From the NCBI GenBank assembly GCA_964200075.2, contig CAXNAA020000096.1:1-28623 (forward strand): a stretch of 28,623 nt of DNA, written 5' to 3'. The position numbers and the translations under genes are program-made. This document shows positions 17,943 to 27,851 of the stretch, piece by piece. The stretch is from Sphacelaria rigidula. Its lineage: Eukaryota; Phaeophyceae; Sphacelariales. The notes beneath the pieces are model-generated. The model was given only the letters and a program-made list of their open reading frames with translations. It made no database searches and was not told where the DNA came from. Within the stretch, counting starts at the first letter, position 1. The number at the start of each line of letters is the position of its first letter.

Positions 17943-19910
17943 ACAAACTTCGAGCACATCTTTAACGCCGCGAGAGCCCTCACCAAGGCGTCTAGCATGT
18001 ATAAGCTGGACGAGGTCAAGGCCAACAAACCGGACTCCTACAAGAAGTGGGTGGAAATTGACCCCAACCTATGGGCGTACCGCGCACGCCGTGACAAGCG
18101 TGGCAAGCGTCTATGGGATATCGGACGACAGTGCATGGGACAAGCGTGTATGGCACCACATCACTACAAACATGGTGGAGAGCAGCAACAACATGATCGG
18201 AGCCGCGGTAAGCATCCGAGTAAAACCGTCAGCGCGCTAGGCACACACTACGTCGAGATGATGTGGTGACAATGTCGATAGGTGTAACATGATTGGGTCC
18301 GTGGATTTTTTAGCTCGTAGTACGTGCTGTGTGGACGAGTAAAATGATGGCGACAGCCACTTTGTGCAAATAGGCTTCTTCACCATGTTGGACGGGAAGT
18401 GTCGGCGATCGTCATCAATGTTCAACTACAACTGTCGTTCCGACGTCTTCCTCCATGCGCGATGTCCAGCTGCGGGAGCGGCCAGTTGTCGACTTCACGA
18501 AGGGCGTCTTGGAGATGATAGCGGAGAAATTGCACGAGGCCGCTCAACTTGGGAAGGGTGCCCCTCATGTGTTCACTCCTCATGTAGAAGCAGTGCAAGA
18601 TTAGGACTCATCATGGTCTGAAGCTGAGCAACTCCAGTGCGGACTGTTCTGTACACCACCCCAGTATAGCTCAAATATAGTCGCCCCGGCGCTACATTGT
18701 GGTGGCCGCGATCATGCCGCGGTCTTGCATGATGCTCGCGTGGTGTTCTGTTCATGTTCCACAGGTATATCCTACGTGGTCGCTGGAGGAAACCTCGGTG
18801 ATTCGAAATGTTGTTGTGTGCACCCGTAAGCACAAACCACATCCTCGCCACTTGACAAGGCTTTTGCTCTTTCATCTTGCGGCATGTTGGCGTTTGGTGA
18901 ACACGTCTTCTGAAGGTGTGAACACGGTAACCCTGAAGGCATCAAGAGGGAAATCAAGTTGCGCCCAGAGTGGGGTTCCGGAGGCCAGCCAGGGAGGATA
19001 GAGTGTTCCTGCGGATACGTGGTCAGATGGGGGTTACGTTGCCGCCACATGCTGGCAGTCTGTGAGAGTGAGTGACGTGTGTCGCTGGAACAATATCGAC
19101 GATGCCTTTCCCATATGACGATTTAAGGTGTCGTCACAATTGTACCGTAACTGTTCACGGAAGAGAAGAAAAAAAAAGAAGTACAATCGTGTCATCATTG
19201 CACGTGCATGTACTGAAAATGATGAATCAGCTGCAACAAGTGATGCTGACCTCCGACATGAAATATGCCGCGAGCCTCGCCTCCGATTAGAGTTCCTCCA
19301 GCGCTGTCGCCACCTGCACAACTGCCGTCCCCTTCATGATGTTGTGTACATTTGGCATCGGTGTGACCACGTCGTCGCGCTTCCGTCGGTGTCTGGATGG
19401 TGTTGATCAACACATGAACATTCTATACATTTTTCTTCAACACACGTGTGCCAACTTCTCGAGCATACTCCCGATCTTCGTCGTCCGTGCTTTGGATTTG
19501 CAGGCACGAACACTCTTGGCCGGTCGCTGAACCCCATACCTGACAGGTTCAGACTAGACAACTACTACACCTCAGCGTTCAAGATCGTTCTCCCAACGTG
19601 GGACCAGGTGGAGCATGACACCACGCGTCGGGGGCCCCTAATGGTGAAGCAAGCTGGCGCACCCACGAAGGGTCGCCGGACGAAAAAAGGCATCCCCAGG
19701 ATAGTCGACTACGCCTTGTCTTCGAAATTCAACACCGCGACTGCGGCGCCCGCGACATCGAGCGCCGCAGGAGCGCTAGGTGGTGCCCGGAACTTGGCGT
19801 CGGCGCCGTCGACCTTGGGAGGGGTGACGACCAGGTCTGGAGGAGGAGCACAGCCCACGCCGTCGCAGGGTTCTACTATTGACCTTTCACAGGCGGGACG
19901 AGGCGAGTGA
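17943..19910 (+). pseudogene. Mutator-like (MULE) transposase, C-terminal half in several exons
   Basis: Four blocks rebuild a MULE C-terminal half. Block 1 (17943-18207) has ARALTKASSMYKLDEVKANK, KKWVEIDPNLWAYRARRDK and, after a frame change between about 18100 and 18135, ITTNMVESSNNMIGAA, the T-S/T-N-x-x-E-S-x-N signature. A GT-AG intron (18208-18469) follows. Block 2 (18470-18604) continues LRERPVVDFTKGVLEMIAEK directly from it in phase. Block 3 (about 18914-19075) holds a SWIM zinc finger, ECSCGYVVRWGLRCRHMLAV (C-x-C-x10-C-x-H). Block 4 (19504-19910) has SLNPIPDRFRLDNYY, then APTKGRRTKKGIPRI, and ends in a Ser/Ala/Gly-rich tail. The order and motifs match MULE transposases, which cut and paste DNA transposons in the nucleus. 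The catalytic DDE core is missing, apparently replaced by LINE sequence. Block 2 meets a stop and borders of blocks 2-4 are uncertain, so the copy is probably dead. Confidence 0.75.
18208..18469 (+). other. spliceosomal intron inside the MULE transposase
   Basis: GTAAGC at 18208 and GATGTCCAG ending at 18469 bound 262 bp. Removing it joins NNMIGAA to LRERPVVDF in frame (phase 0), restoring the usual MULE sequence after the E-S-x-N motif. Read through, the frame leaves the homology. Confidence 0.65.
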
Positions 19911-20560
19911 GCCAGAGGTGGGATGGCGCGATGGGTCGTGGAAAGTCGTGTAGATTACGTCGCTCAGGTGCTTCGGCCTCCCTGGCGGGTTTTCCGTGTC
20001 TTCTCTCCAGAGGGGTGTCCGCGTTTTCATCCATTGTTTTGTTTGTTTTCGAGTCGAAACCGATGGTAATTGTTTTACCTGGGTTCGTGGGCTGGTCAAG
20101 TCATGTGTTGTGCCAGTTGACCTATTGCAGCCATCACGCGTTCGTGTGTGTACAATTACTGCTTTATCTTCAGCGCTTGAACCGTGTTCGAAGACCGCGT
20201 GATTAGCTTCAGTTCGTCTCAGCAAGAAACTTCGTGCGTTTTCGGTGTTATATTTCTGTACAATGGTCTCGCCTGTTTTTGCGGTCTTTTGGTTGACTTG
20301 CCACGTCTCATCACCGATTGGACAGTCCATGCAGTTTGTTTGGCGCATGTTTTTCTTGAGCATATCTTGGTCCGGCGTCGCTATCGAACTTTGCGCTCCG
20401 TTTCGCTTGTTTCCCTTGCGGTCGTTGTTATCTTGTACTTTCTGTTTTCACTTCATGTCCTTCTAATTTTCAAGCGTCCACGATTTTCCTCGTCAATACT
20501 GTTTTCCTGTTTTTATCTCCGTTGATCACGTTCGCCTCGTGTTCACGGCTGGATTCTCCC
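19911..20560 (+). other. T-rich stretch after the MULE stop, 3'-UTR-like
   Basis: From about 20000 to 20560 the plus strand is strongly enriched in T over A (for example TTGTTTTGTTTGTTTTCGAG). This strand asymmetry is common in transcribed 3' flanks. It creates open, hydrophobic-looking frames (20184-20525) that I do not believe. A transposon terminal repeat was not identified. Confidence 0.4.
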
Positions 20561-20569
20561 ATATCAATA

Positions 20570-21055
20570 AGGAAAACAAAACAGTGGTGATACCTGCTCC
20601 TCCTTCGTGGGCGGTTTGCTCATGCATGTTTGCAACTGGGCAGCAATGATGCTAGGATGTGCTGAGGTGCAGTATATGCTTTACAAGTGTTTAGTTGTGA
20701 TGCTTCCAACGTCCGGTCTGGCGCAAGTGCAGTGCAATTATAGTCATTGATAGGCCGCATGTTTACGGTTGCGCCTCGGAATAGACGGGCACTTGAGCTG
20801 CTATAAGTACAGCAGTACTCGGCTGTTAACATTTGGCGTGTTTTGAGATATGTCCACGTCAATGGCATGATATTGAGTCAAACGCTGCCTTCGTGAGACA
20901 GGACACCGAGTATGAACGGCACATGCTGACATGTCAGTACATGCATCTATGTGCAATATACCTCGAACAGTACTAGGGCTCCAACACGTTCACTATTCAT
21001 TATTGACAGATAACTCAACATGTTATGATGATGGTTTTGAGTTCCGATGCCGCCG
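20570..21055. other. no gene supported
   Basis: Only short unsupported frames. ATGTCAGTACATGCATCTATG-like alternating purine/pyrimidine words near 20930 are the sole visible texture. Confidence 0.35.
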
Positions 21056-21059
21056 CGCC

Positions 21060-21328
21060 CCGGAGATGTAATGGCTTAACCGTCGCCATTAGGGTGGAGA
21101 AAACGAGGGTTCGATTTCCGATGCGTTGGGTTTCTCTTTGTCATGACTAATTTCCACCGTGGAAAGCGTGAGAACATGAGTAAAGAAAGTAGTTGACTGA
21201 GTGTGTTTGGCGTAAGTTGATGCGGTGCGGGAGTGCTGATCCGATCAGCGAGATCAAAATGCAAGGCGTGTACCGGAGAGAGATGGATTAGCCCTTGAGA
21301 CTAGTAGTAGTAGTAGTAGTAGTAGTAG
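21060..21328 (+). mobile_element. possible tRNA-derived SINE
   Basis: TGTAATGGCTTAACCGTCGCC and GAGGGTTCGATTTCC, 22 bases apart, resemble the A and B boxes of an RNA polymerase III promoter. They are followed by an unrelated body of about 180 bp and then (TAG)9. Head, body and simple-repeat tail is the layout of a SINE. A proper anticodon loop and acceptor stem cannot be folded, so this is not a functional tRNA. Only one copy is in the window, so the assignment is tentative. Confidence 0.3.
21302..21328. repeat. (TAG)9 microsatellite
   Basis: Nine perfect tandem TAG units after GAGAC. Confidence 0.95.
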
Positions 21329-21640
21329 ACCATGGACTCGTCCCGAGCAAGGGAAGGGGTTCAAAGTGCGACGAAAAAAACAAGAAGTGTTAACTTGATT
21401 TCCGGTATTCTTCATTACCTGTGGACCGCTCGTGAACGCGCGGACGACCCCCCAAGGTATGACGGTTCCACATATTCGACGGTTTCCGAAGACCGAAACC
21501 TGATCTAACAACTCAGTCAGATGATTCACGTGTACCGTAGATTGCAGAAGATATCGCAGTTTCATTAGATACCACACCCCCTACGAAAAATTACACGATA
21601 CCACACCCGTGTGCTCTTTTTTTTAGAGTAATGGCCTATA

Positions 21641-21925
21641 AAAGGCATACCTTCTCGTTCTTTGCCCAAGAAAGGTACGAAAAATGGCCAAAAACGCGAA
21701 AACAGCCAAACACGCCATTTTGACCATTTTCACTCCGGATTCTTCACGCACATCATTCGGGGGGACCGTTGGCACCCGGGCCTCGAAAAAAAAGGGGGAA
21801 AAAACATGTTACTCGAGAGATATGGCCAAGCGGAAACGGACGTCTCGCCTCCAGAAACCGCTTACCTTTTGTAGGCCGAGTTTCGCCCCGGTATACCTGA
21901 TCTGGGAATTATTTCCCAATCGTAC
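21641..21925 (+). repeat. diverged element, inverted partner at 25780-26178
   Basis: This segment aligns with the reverse complement of 25780-26178 in several blocks: GCCCAAGAAAGGTACGAAAA, CACTCCGGATTCTTCACGCA, TTGGCAC.CGG, GCCTCCAGAAACCGCTT and TACCTGATCTGGGAATTATT. Identity is roughly 65%. The other copy has about 110 extra bases including a (GTT)n run. CCTATAAAAGG, a TATA-like word, lies just before it at about 21634. No coding capacity is evident, so this looks like an old non-coding transposon family. Confidence 0.65.
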
Positions 21926-22322
21926 CTTATTATTACACCCCATTATTATCACACCCTTGCATGTGGGGTCCTGTGGGTGCACTTCATCACACCGGTGACA
22001 GAAGATATCACACCCCATACCCAATATCACACCAGTCTGATCACTTTTCTACGCCCAAAATCTGATCAAGCCGCTTCTTATAGACTGAAAAAAAGTCTCT
22101 GAGAAAAGTATTTTTGGTCAGTTTCCGGAGACGCTTTTCAGGACGCGACCTCATAGGGTTGTTTTTCATGGAAAAAGCCTTCAGAAACTGACCAAAATTC
22201 CCAGACAGCGGAATTTTCATAAATCTCCCTGCGAAAAGCCATCGATTCCCAGAGACTTTTCCCCGTCTGGGAATCGGCGTTCCATCACACATTCCTCGCA
22301 CACCGCATCCGCAATGGTACAG

Positions 22323-22760
22323 TCAGTGCTCCATCACACACTCCTCGCACACAAGCGTAGTATAGTCAGTGCAAATGTAGCCGTGCATGTTGTATGTACA
22401 ATACCGTGGCAACAGCATAGCTGCTGCAGCACTCCGTGCATCCTCTTCATGACCGTAGGACCAGGGACAGGCAGTACAGACAGTAAAGTGCTGTTTTGCC
22501 GGCCGAGTTACTACCGTAAAATAGCACGATGTCGCCCGTGCTGGCTGCGTTGACTGCTCGTATCGTTTCATACTCGTCGTGCCCGCCTCCGATTGCGAAC
22601 TCTGTGGTATTCTGGGTACTGAGACGGTTGCTACCGCACTACCATCTGTCCGGTGAGTTTGTTGTGTGCGGTATGACACAAACCGTCTGCAACATACACT
22701 GCACCGCTTGCGACACGACTGCTGTACCAAGCGGCGATCGGCTGAAGTAAAGGTTGATAC
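22323..22760 (-). CDS. Cys-rich open frame inside the inverted-repeat element
   Basis: On the minus strand, downstream of the sequence gap, an open frame ends with VCTACPWSYGHEEDARS, then LPRYCTYNMHGYICTDYTTL and VCEECVMEH before TGA. The spacing C-x2-C ... C-x8-C-x7-C-x2-C-x3-H loosely resembles the C-terminal zinc-binding domain of piggyBac-type transposases. That similarity is pattern-level only. The final residues are duplicated 48 bp further on (CTCCATCACACACTCCTCGC and TTCCATCACACATTCCTCGC on the plus strand). Upstream of about 22760 the frame runs into low-complexity sequence and N. Confidence 0.25.
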   Translation of the reverse strand, partial: VSTFTSADRRLVQQSCRKRCSVCCRRFVSYRTQQTHRTDGSAVATVSVPRIPQSSQSEAGTTSMKRYEQSTQPARATSCYFTVVTRPAKQHFTVCTACPWSYGHEEDARSAAAAMLLPRYCTYNMHGYICTDYTTLVCEECVMEH

Positions 22761-22796
22761 GCCTGTCATTTCGATCCCTATTCTACCAGTAGCTAC

Positions 22797-22990
22797 TGTG
22801 TGTGTGTGTGTGTGGAGGGGGGGGGGGGGGGGGGCACCCCTCGTTCCGCCCCCCGGGGGGGGAGGATGAACGTTTTTAGTTTTCCGGGCGGNNNNNNNNN
22901 NTGTCTTTGCGTCTCGGTGGCTGCGTGGGGGTGTGGGTGGGGGTGGGGGGGGGGGGGGGTGGGGGGGGGCATCCCATCTATCCTGCACCT
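22797..22990. repeat. TG microsatellite, poly-G and assembly gap
   Basis: (TG)n at 22797-22813 is followed by G runs at 22817-22833, a 10-base N gap at 22892-22901 and further G/T-rich sequence to about 22970. Frames across it are artefactual. Confidence 0.95.
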
Positions 22991-23395
22991 CGACGGGATT
23001 ATTCACGTGTTCAGTTTACCGCAGGTGGCACAAGCACAAAATGCAAATGATGACCCTCGTGTGTGCAAATCCCCAGTATTTTCCCTAGACTATAAGGTGG
23101 AGTTTTGAAAACTGATTTCTCTGGGAAGAGTCTCTGAGAAAATTCGTCCAAAATGACTTTTCTCAGAGGCGTTTTTCAGACTAAAAGAAGCGGCCTCACA
23201 CGGGTGTGATGTGTTATGCAACCTACGGCAATAAGGTGTTCGTGTGAAAAAAAAACATTTACTCCCGAACTTTTGGGGTCAGAGTTTTGCTTACCGCAAC
23301 TGGCTAATACTGCAACACGGAATGTCTTCAAACTCACGTCTGGTTATACTCGAGATGGGTGGGCGTGGTATGTCAACTCAAATCCAGGACTACAC

Positions 23396-23500
23396 CCCCC
23401 CCCCTCCCTGTCATTTGCTCCGTCTCGAAAGGGATGCGTGGTCAATGGTCAAATGACTAAGGCAAGCAACAAATGAGTACGCCCCCCCCCTCCCTGTCAT
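23396..23500. repeat. GTGGTCAATGG repeat, copy 3, between direct repeats
   Basis: CGTCTCGAAAGGGATGCGTG, GTCAATGGTCAAATGACTAA and CAAGCAACAAATGAGTA form the core (23423-23480). It is flanked by two copies of C9-TCCCTGTCAT (23396-23414 and 23482-23500), 86 bp apart. The flanks could be a target duplication around an insertion or two units of a tandem satellite. The 128-bp tandem pair at 8.07 kb favours the satellite reading. Confidence 0.8.
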
Positions 23501-23509
23501 CTCCCTGTC

Positions 23510-24830
23510 GTGGGCGACGATGAAGAATGAGGAAAACAACTTGCCAGAAACAAACGTTGTCGTTCTTGTCTCTTCAGTATATACTGATATGAACGAAACC
23601 TCGACCACCTGGTAGTGTTTGTCCTTGCGAGAGCAGCCCAAAAGCGAGGAATGTTGGGGTGTTGGTTGTCGAGGCTAGGTATTAATTTTGAGGCACCCAG
23701 ACCGCTAGGCAACAAGGCAACAAGTTGATCGCTACGATTATCATTTCGTATTGGCACCAATATCCTGAAAAAAAAAAGTGAACCACGAGCAAGAGTGATC
23801 AACCACTTTCAAATTGTTCACTATTTGTCGATTGATCCTAGATGACGACCTTTGCCTGCTTTTGTAAATCTGTGTGCATACCGAACCTGTGAATGTCGCG
23901 ATACTGTAAAGGGTCACAGGCGAAAGGGGGGTCTCGTCGATTACATTATTTCGAGTTGAATATGGGGTCGGCTAATCCCCGCCAAACTAGAACGCCAGTG
24001 TCTGTCGTGTCTGTCGTCACTCGTATTGTACACCGCAGGGCAAGCGATATGAGAGCTCACGTTCCTCTCAACTCCCGTCCAACACGTACCCCCCCACCTA
24101 CGGTGTTTTCCTGTCGTGAACAACCCGCACACGAAAAGTACTGAACTGCGTGGTGTGTAGCAGCAGTAAAAAACGTACATCACAATCACTCATTGCTCCA
24201 GGGAGTACTCCCCCATTCAAAGCGGGTACTCCCCTCCCTCCCCGATCAGGCCCAGCCAAAACTAGGTTCCCCGGATCTTTGCGGGGGGCGGGGCTACTGA
24301 GTTTTGGTTTGCGGCGCCCATTTCTACACAACTGTACGTTGAAGATACAGGCTGCCGTCTGTTTTAGCCTCCTGCGAGCGCTTTCCAGCACCCGCGATAG
24401 GGGTCGCGATAGGGATGGATAGCTAGAGCGCCCGCTCTCGACAGTCGCTGAATGCACGCACACTCCACCGATCCCGTGTGAATCGTCCCTAGGAGTACAT
24501 CAAACTGCTACAAGTACCCGAACCTCTCCCTCGTCAGTCATTTGTATATCTTCTGAGGACACAATCCGAACTTCTCGCTCGCTGTTGGTGATTGCTACGC
24601 ACGGTCCAGATAGACGTGATGGGTGTAATCCCTAACTGTTTCCGCTGGGCGCACAATACTCTGTACTGCAGTGCTGAACGCTGAACGCTATTTCTATTCT
24701 GTCCCTGTTTCTATATGCTTGACGGTCACTATCCGTTGCTTGGACCAACCATCGATGATGTGACAACGGCCCGTTGGGGACGGAAGAGCCTAGCTTAACC
24801 CTTTCGGTACTGGCAATGGAGAAGTACTGA
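23510..24830. other. no gene supported
   Basis: Several open frames of 80-120 codons occur on both strands (largest 24098-24463 minus) with low-information, Arg/Pro/Ser-rich composition. GTACTCCCC is repeated near 24205 and 24225. Nothing is recognised. Confidence 0.35.
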
Positions 24831-24837
24831 TTTCGAG

Positions 24838-24858
24838 GTGCTGTTTTTTGAACAGCAC
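24838..24858 (+). other. perfect 8-bp hairpin
   Basis: GTGCTGTT and AACAGCAC are perfect inverted arms around TTTTG. It lies about 20 bp before a good acceptor-like TTGTTTGCAG. No RNA family is implied. Confidence 0.6.
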
Positions 24859-24876
24859 ATGGTTAATTGTTTGCAG

Positions 24877-24986
24877 CTTACAAGGAACACTATTTTGCCC
24901 AAGGCGTGTTTTTCAGACCCGCGACCGCTTCCAACTGGCGGTGAATCGCGTGAATACTGTATCGCACCTCAATCCTTCCACGTGTG
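24877..24986 (+). CDS. weak exon candidate
   Basis: Between GGTTAATTGTTTGCAG (24876) and GTGAGG (24987) the frame reads LQGTLFCPRRVFQTRDRFQL and then AVNRVNTVSHLNPSTC. The splice sites are good, but the product is unrecognised and no partner exon in phase was found. The frame stays open to 25135 and contains a hydrophobic stretch, LAILRLYVVCVMWLSTL. Confidence 0.22.
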
Positions 24987-25139
24987 GTGAGGGGATTCCT
25001 GTGTGCTTGGCCATACTACGACTGTACGTTGTCTGTGTGATGTGGCTTAGCACGCTTGCCAATTGTGGGGTGGGTACGACCTCCGGACTGCAGCACAACG
25101 ATACTCCGGTGGGGTGCGTCACCTATATACGGTAAATGT

Positions 25140-25779
25140 GCGCCGCAGTGCCACACAGGACTAAATATATAGAAAATATACAGGCGGTGCTGATTTTTGT
25201 TGTACGAACTTCAGAGGCCGCGGTGCCGGTTTGTGCTGTGTACACAAAGTTGAACATACTCGACCCGTTGCGTCCCATCATCCGATGAAACTAATCCGAT
25301 CGCACCGGGGCGACATATTTGGTGCGAGTATGACGTGTCTGTGGATTCTTCTGTGACCTCCCGCGGTCAAAATGGTTGTTGTTGGTATTTTTTTTTTCCC
25401 ATCGCGTCTTCTTTGTCGGCGATTGAAATAATGACGCGTCGGGACCGGGGACGGGAAGGAAGGGTTCCCAAAGGGTTAACTTTGACACCAGCCCCGAGAT
25501 CGCAACAGCACGATGCTCCATAACCTCCCGCAATCACACAAGACACACGCGTTGTGAGTTGTATGTCCGGTTCTTGTGTCGATGCGGAAAGACTCGGAAA
25601 CCATTCCCGGAGAGAAAGGGGCGTGGTCGTTGTGACGTCCGTGAACGGCACATGAGGGGGAAAAGAGCCGAATGTGTGGGCGCCGTGCTATGGGTGGAGT
25701 CGGCGCGTGGACCCCCTTGCGCGCAGTGCGCCGTATCAGGTACAGGTACGTTCTCAGCCGACTGGTGGCCCAGATAAGG
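25140..25779. other. no gene supported
   Basis: A minus-strand frame of 170 codons (25534-26046) overlaps the inverted non-coding element and a poly-Thr microsatellite, so I do not accept it. Nothing else stands out. Confidence 0.35.
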
Positions 25780-26178
25780 TTTGATTAAAAATAACTCCTG
25801 GATCAGGTAAACGAGGTGGATCTTTGGCCTAGAAAGGAGAAGCGAGTTCTGGAGGCAAGGCGTCCTTGGATGGTCATATATCGCGAGTGACATAAATTTT
25901 CTTCGGTTTTTCGTCCGAAGTCCGTGTGCCAAGGGGCCCCCGAGTGATGTTGTTGTTGTTGTTGTTGTTGTCTTCACATTAAAAGTCGTGCCGGTATCTG
26001 CGCAGTGCTGTACTAGGCATCTGACTCGGACGTCTTCCGTGGTCACAGGCTACCACGCCATGTTAGTGCATGAAAAATTCGGAGCGGAAACGGTGTAAAT
26101 AGTATGTTCTGCTATTTTCGCATTTCTGGCCTGCTTTTGTGCATTTCTTGGGGGAAAACGAAAAGATATACCTTTCCT
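25780..26178 (-). repeat. diverged element, inverted partner of 21641-21925
   Basis: Read on the minus strand it runs CCCCCAAGAAATGCACAAAA ... CGCTCCGAATTTTTCATGCA ... TTGGCACACGGACTTCGG ... GCCTCCAGAACTCGCTT ... TACCTGATCCAGGAGTTATT, colinear with 21641-21925. It includes a (GTT)n run at 25949-25971 absent from the other copy. Confidence 0.65.
25949..25971. repeat. (GTT)7 microsatellite
   Basis: Uninterrupted GTT units within the inverted element. Confidence 0.95.
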
Positions 26179-26640
26179 GGGCAATTTGTCATCAAATTGA
26201 TGATTTATTCAAACTGATTACTGGCGTAAATGCCTCGCCGCTCAATACTGAAATCAAGTAAGTCGTGTCCGCTTCGCCCATACTTCATCCAAATGATCAA
26301 ATGATCCTTTTCGGAACAGTAACTTACACCAGACGCTCGGACTCAAGAGAAGAAAATTGTCACTCTTTTCCATCGCCCCGCACAAGCAGGCCTGAAGATG
26401 ATCCGTGATGAACGGTCCAGTTCCATGTCTACCCACAGAATCTGAAAAGCCCCTAGTCTGGGTTCCACCACTAATACCGAGTCCAGCCTGTACGAGTGCT
26501 GTTGTTGTGAAACACAAACGTAAAGAACCTACTGCACTACGGTACAAGTACGGGGTATGCGACGGGTGTATACACAGTGCAGGTAGTGATGATGCAGGCT
26601 TTCACACTTGTACATGTACACGGTGGTGCTGTACACCGTG

Positions 26641-26757
26641 CTGTCCCTTTCACATCGCTCGCTGCACCCTGCGCTGTACTACTGCTGTGGACCGTCATTG
26701 ATATACGAATACGATGCAGCACACAAGTGATCACGTGTTGTTCTTTGCGAGCACTAA
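26641..26757 (+). repeat. ~117-bp direct repeat, unit 1
   Basis: CTGTCCCTTTCACATCGCTC ... GTGTTGTTCTTTGCGAGCAC aligns with 26943-27060 at about 75%. The sequence just before unit 1 encodes, in one plus frame, a Cys-dense stretch (VCDGC, HTCTCTRWCCTPCCPFH) that could be a decayed zinc-binding segment. Unit 2 keeps RCTCPFHIARGTLHC in a plus frame. No complete gene is visible. Confidence 0.7.
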
Positions 26758-26942
26758 CACCCAACAGAGCGGTGTGGCATGCCATCTTGCTCAAGAGCCG
26801 TCACAACAAAGTACTGAATCGGAAAAAAAACGAACAATTATACGTATATGGTGCTGTCTGTCTCGGATCGTTCCACATGCAACAAAAAATATCGCACTCA
26901 ACCCACACAACCTGCCATGGACAAGCGGACAAATAGATGTAC

Positions 26943-27060
26943 CTGCCCCTTTCACATTGCTCGCGGCACCCTGCACTGTTGTACTGGCTATGGACCGTTC
27001 GTTGATGTAATACGGTGCAGTGCAGCAGTGAATACATGTTGTTCTTTGAAAGCACTGAAA
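26943..27060 (+). repeat. ~117-bp direct repeat, unit 2
   Basis: CTGCCCCTTTCACATTGCTC ... TGTTGTTCTTTGAAAGCACT, partner of 26641-26757, offset about 302 bp. Confidence 0.7.
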
Positions 27061-27079
27061 TTGCACCTGTAGCAACTAC

Positions 27080-27660
27080 TGTACTGTACATCACACCAGA
27101 TCGTCATCGACTGCATCCACACTCCTTACCGACTATTTGCCAGCACGCCATGCCCAACGACTCCTGGCATCGATGCTCACCGGCAGCTTACACCGTACCG
27201 TCCCAAACTCAGCGCTTTTCTTTGCCATGAAGGATGGCGTTCAGCAAACACCGGGGTTTAATTTGTATCGTTCGACATGCATACTCTCATACGTTCTCTG
27301 AGGTTCGCCGCAGGCAAGCTTCGAGCTTCGCCTCGCGATATATGAATTTCACGACCTGCGCGTATCTGCGTGTACACAGCTGAATTCACAGAACCTCTCT
27401 GTAGGGTAGAAACAGTTCCACAGTATGTTCGAGCAGACCCGCCGATCCGAACAGATATTTGAATTTACTCGCACACAAAAGAGACGACGCATCATGACGA
27501 CACGAACCACCACCATCAACCCCACAACTTATCGTACATGCTTGGCAGGCAGGAAACCCAGCTGCTTTTGTGTGTACAGATTGGTTGCGTTTTTTTACAT
27601 GTGCACTTCTCAGACAGTACAGCGTCGCAAAACATTTTTCGCAATACAATTGTGGTGACC
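27080..27660. other. no gene supported
   Basis: Frames at 27386-27649 (minus) and 27425-27658 (plus) overlap each other; neither has splice context. GCTTCGAGCTTCG at about 27318 is a short repeat. Confidence 0.35.
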
Positions 27661-27664
27661 GCAG

Positions 27665-27729
27665 TGTGTGTGGTTCTCAACACCGTGGTGTGTGGTTCTC
27701 AACACCGTCGTGTGTGGTTCTCAACGTCG
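27665..27729 (+). repeat. 22-bp minisatellite, three units
   Basis: GTGTGTGGTTCTCAACACCG is repeated three times at 22-bp spacing (the last unit reads AACGTCG). Confidence 0.9.
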
Positions 27730-27851
27730 TGAGCATATTTTATCATGTGGTGAAATAACAAACTGAATCGTATTGTTCCTCAGGTATAGCTCTGATTGTG
27801 TTGGGTTGTGTGGTGAGCCTTTGCATGTGCCCCTTCAAGGTGTCCGGAAAT

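Larger units (their letters stand above)
22071..23193. mobile_element. inverted-repeat element with nested palindromes, contains assembly gap
   Basis: Left end 22071-22117 (CCGCTTCTTATAGACTGAAA, then GTCTCTGAGAAAAG) is the reverse complement of 23148-23193 (CTTTTCTCAGAGGCG, TTTTTCAGACTAAAAGAAGC) at about 85%. Each end also carries a hairpin: TTTTGGTCAGTTTC (22112) with GAAACTGACCAAAA (22184), and TCTGAGAAAA (23133) with CTTTTCTCAGAGG (23157). ATTCCCAGAC (22196) pairs with GTCTGGGAAT (22265). Further out, GATACCACACCCGTGTG (21597) mirrors CACACGGGTGTGATGTG (23197), so a larger element of about 1.6 kb is possible. The interior includes poly-G and ten N. Confidence 0.6.

Noticed and set aside
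21060-21125. Functional tRNA gene
   Set aside because: A- and B-box-like words are present but the acceptor stem and a seven-base anticodon loop cannot be formed.
22323-23006. 227-codon minus-strand protein spanning the sequence gap
   Set aside because: The upstream part is a translation of N, poly-G and TG repeats; only the part below about 22760 was kept as a weak candidate.
25534-26046. 170-codon minus-strand protein
   Set aside because: Includes a poly-Thr run from a GTT microsatellite and overlaps a repeated non-coding element whose other copy does not keep the frame.
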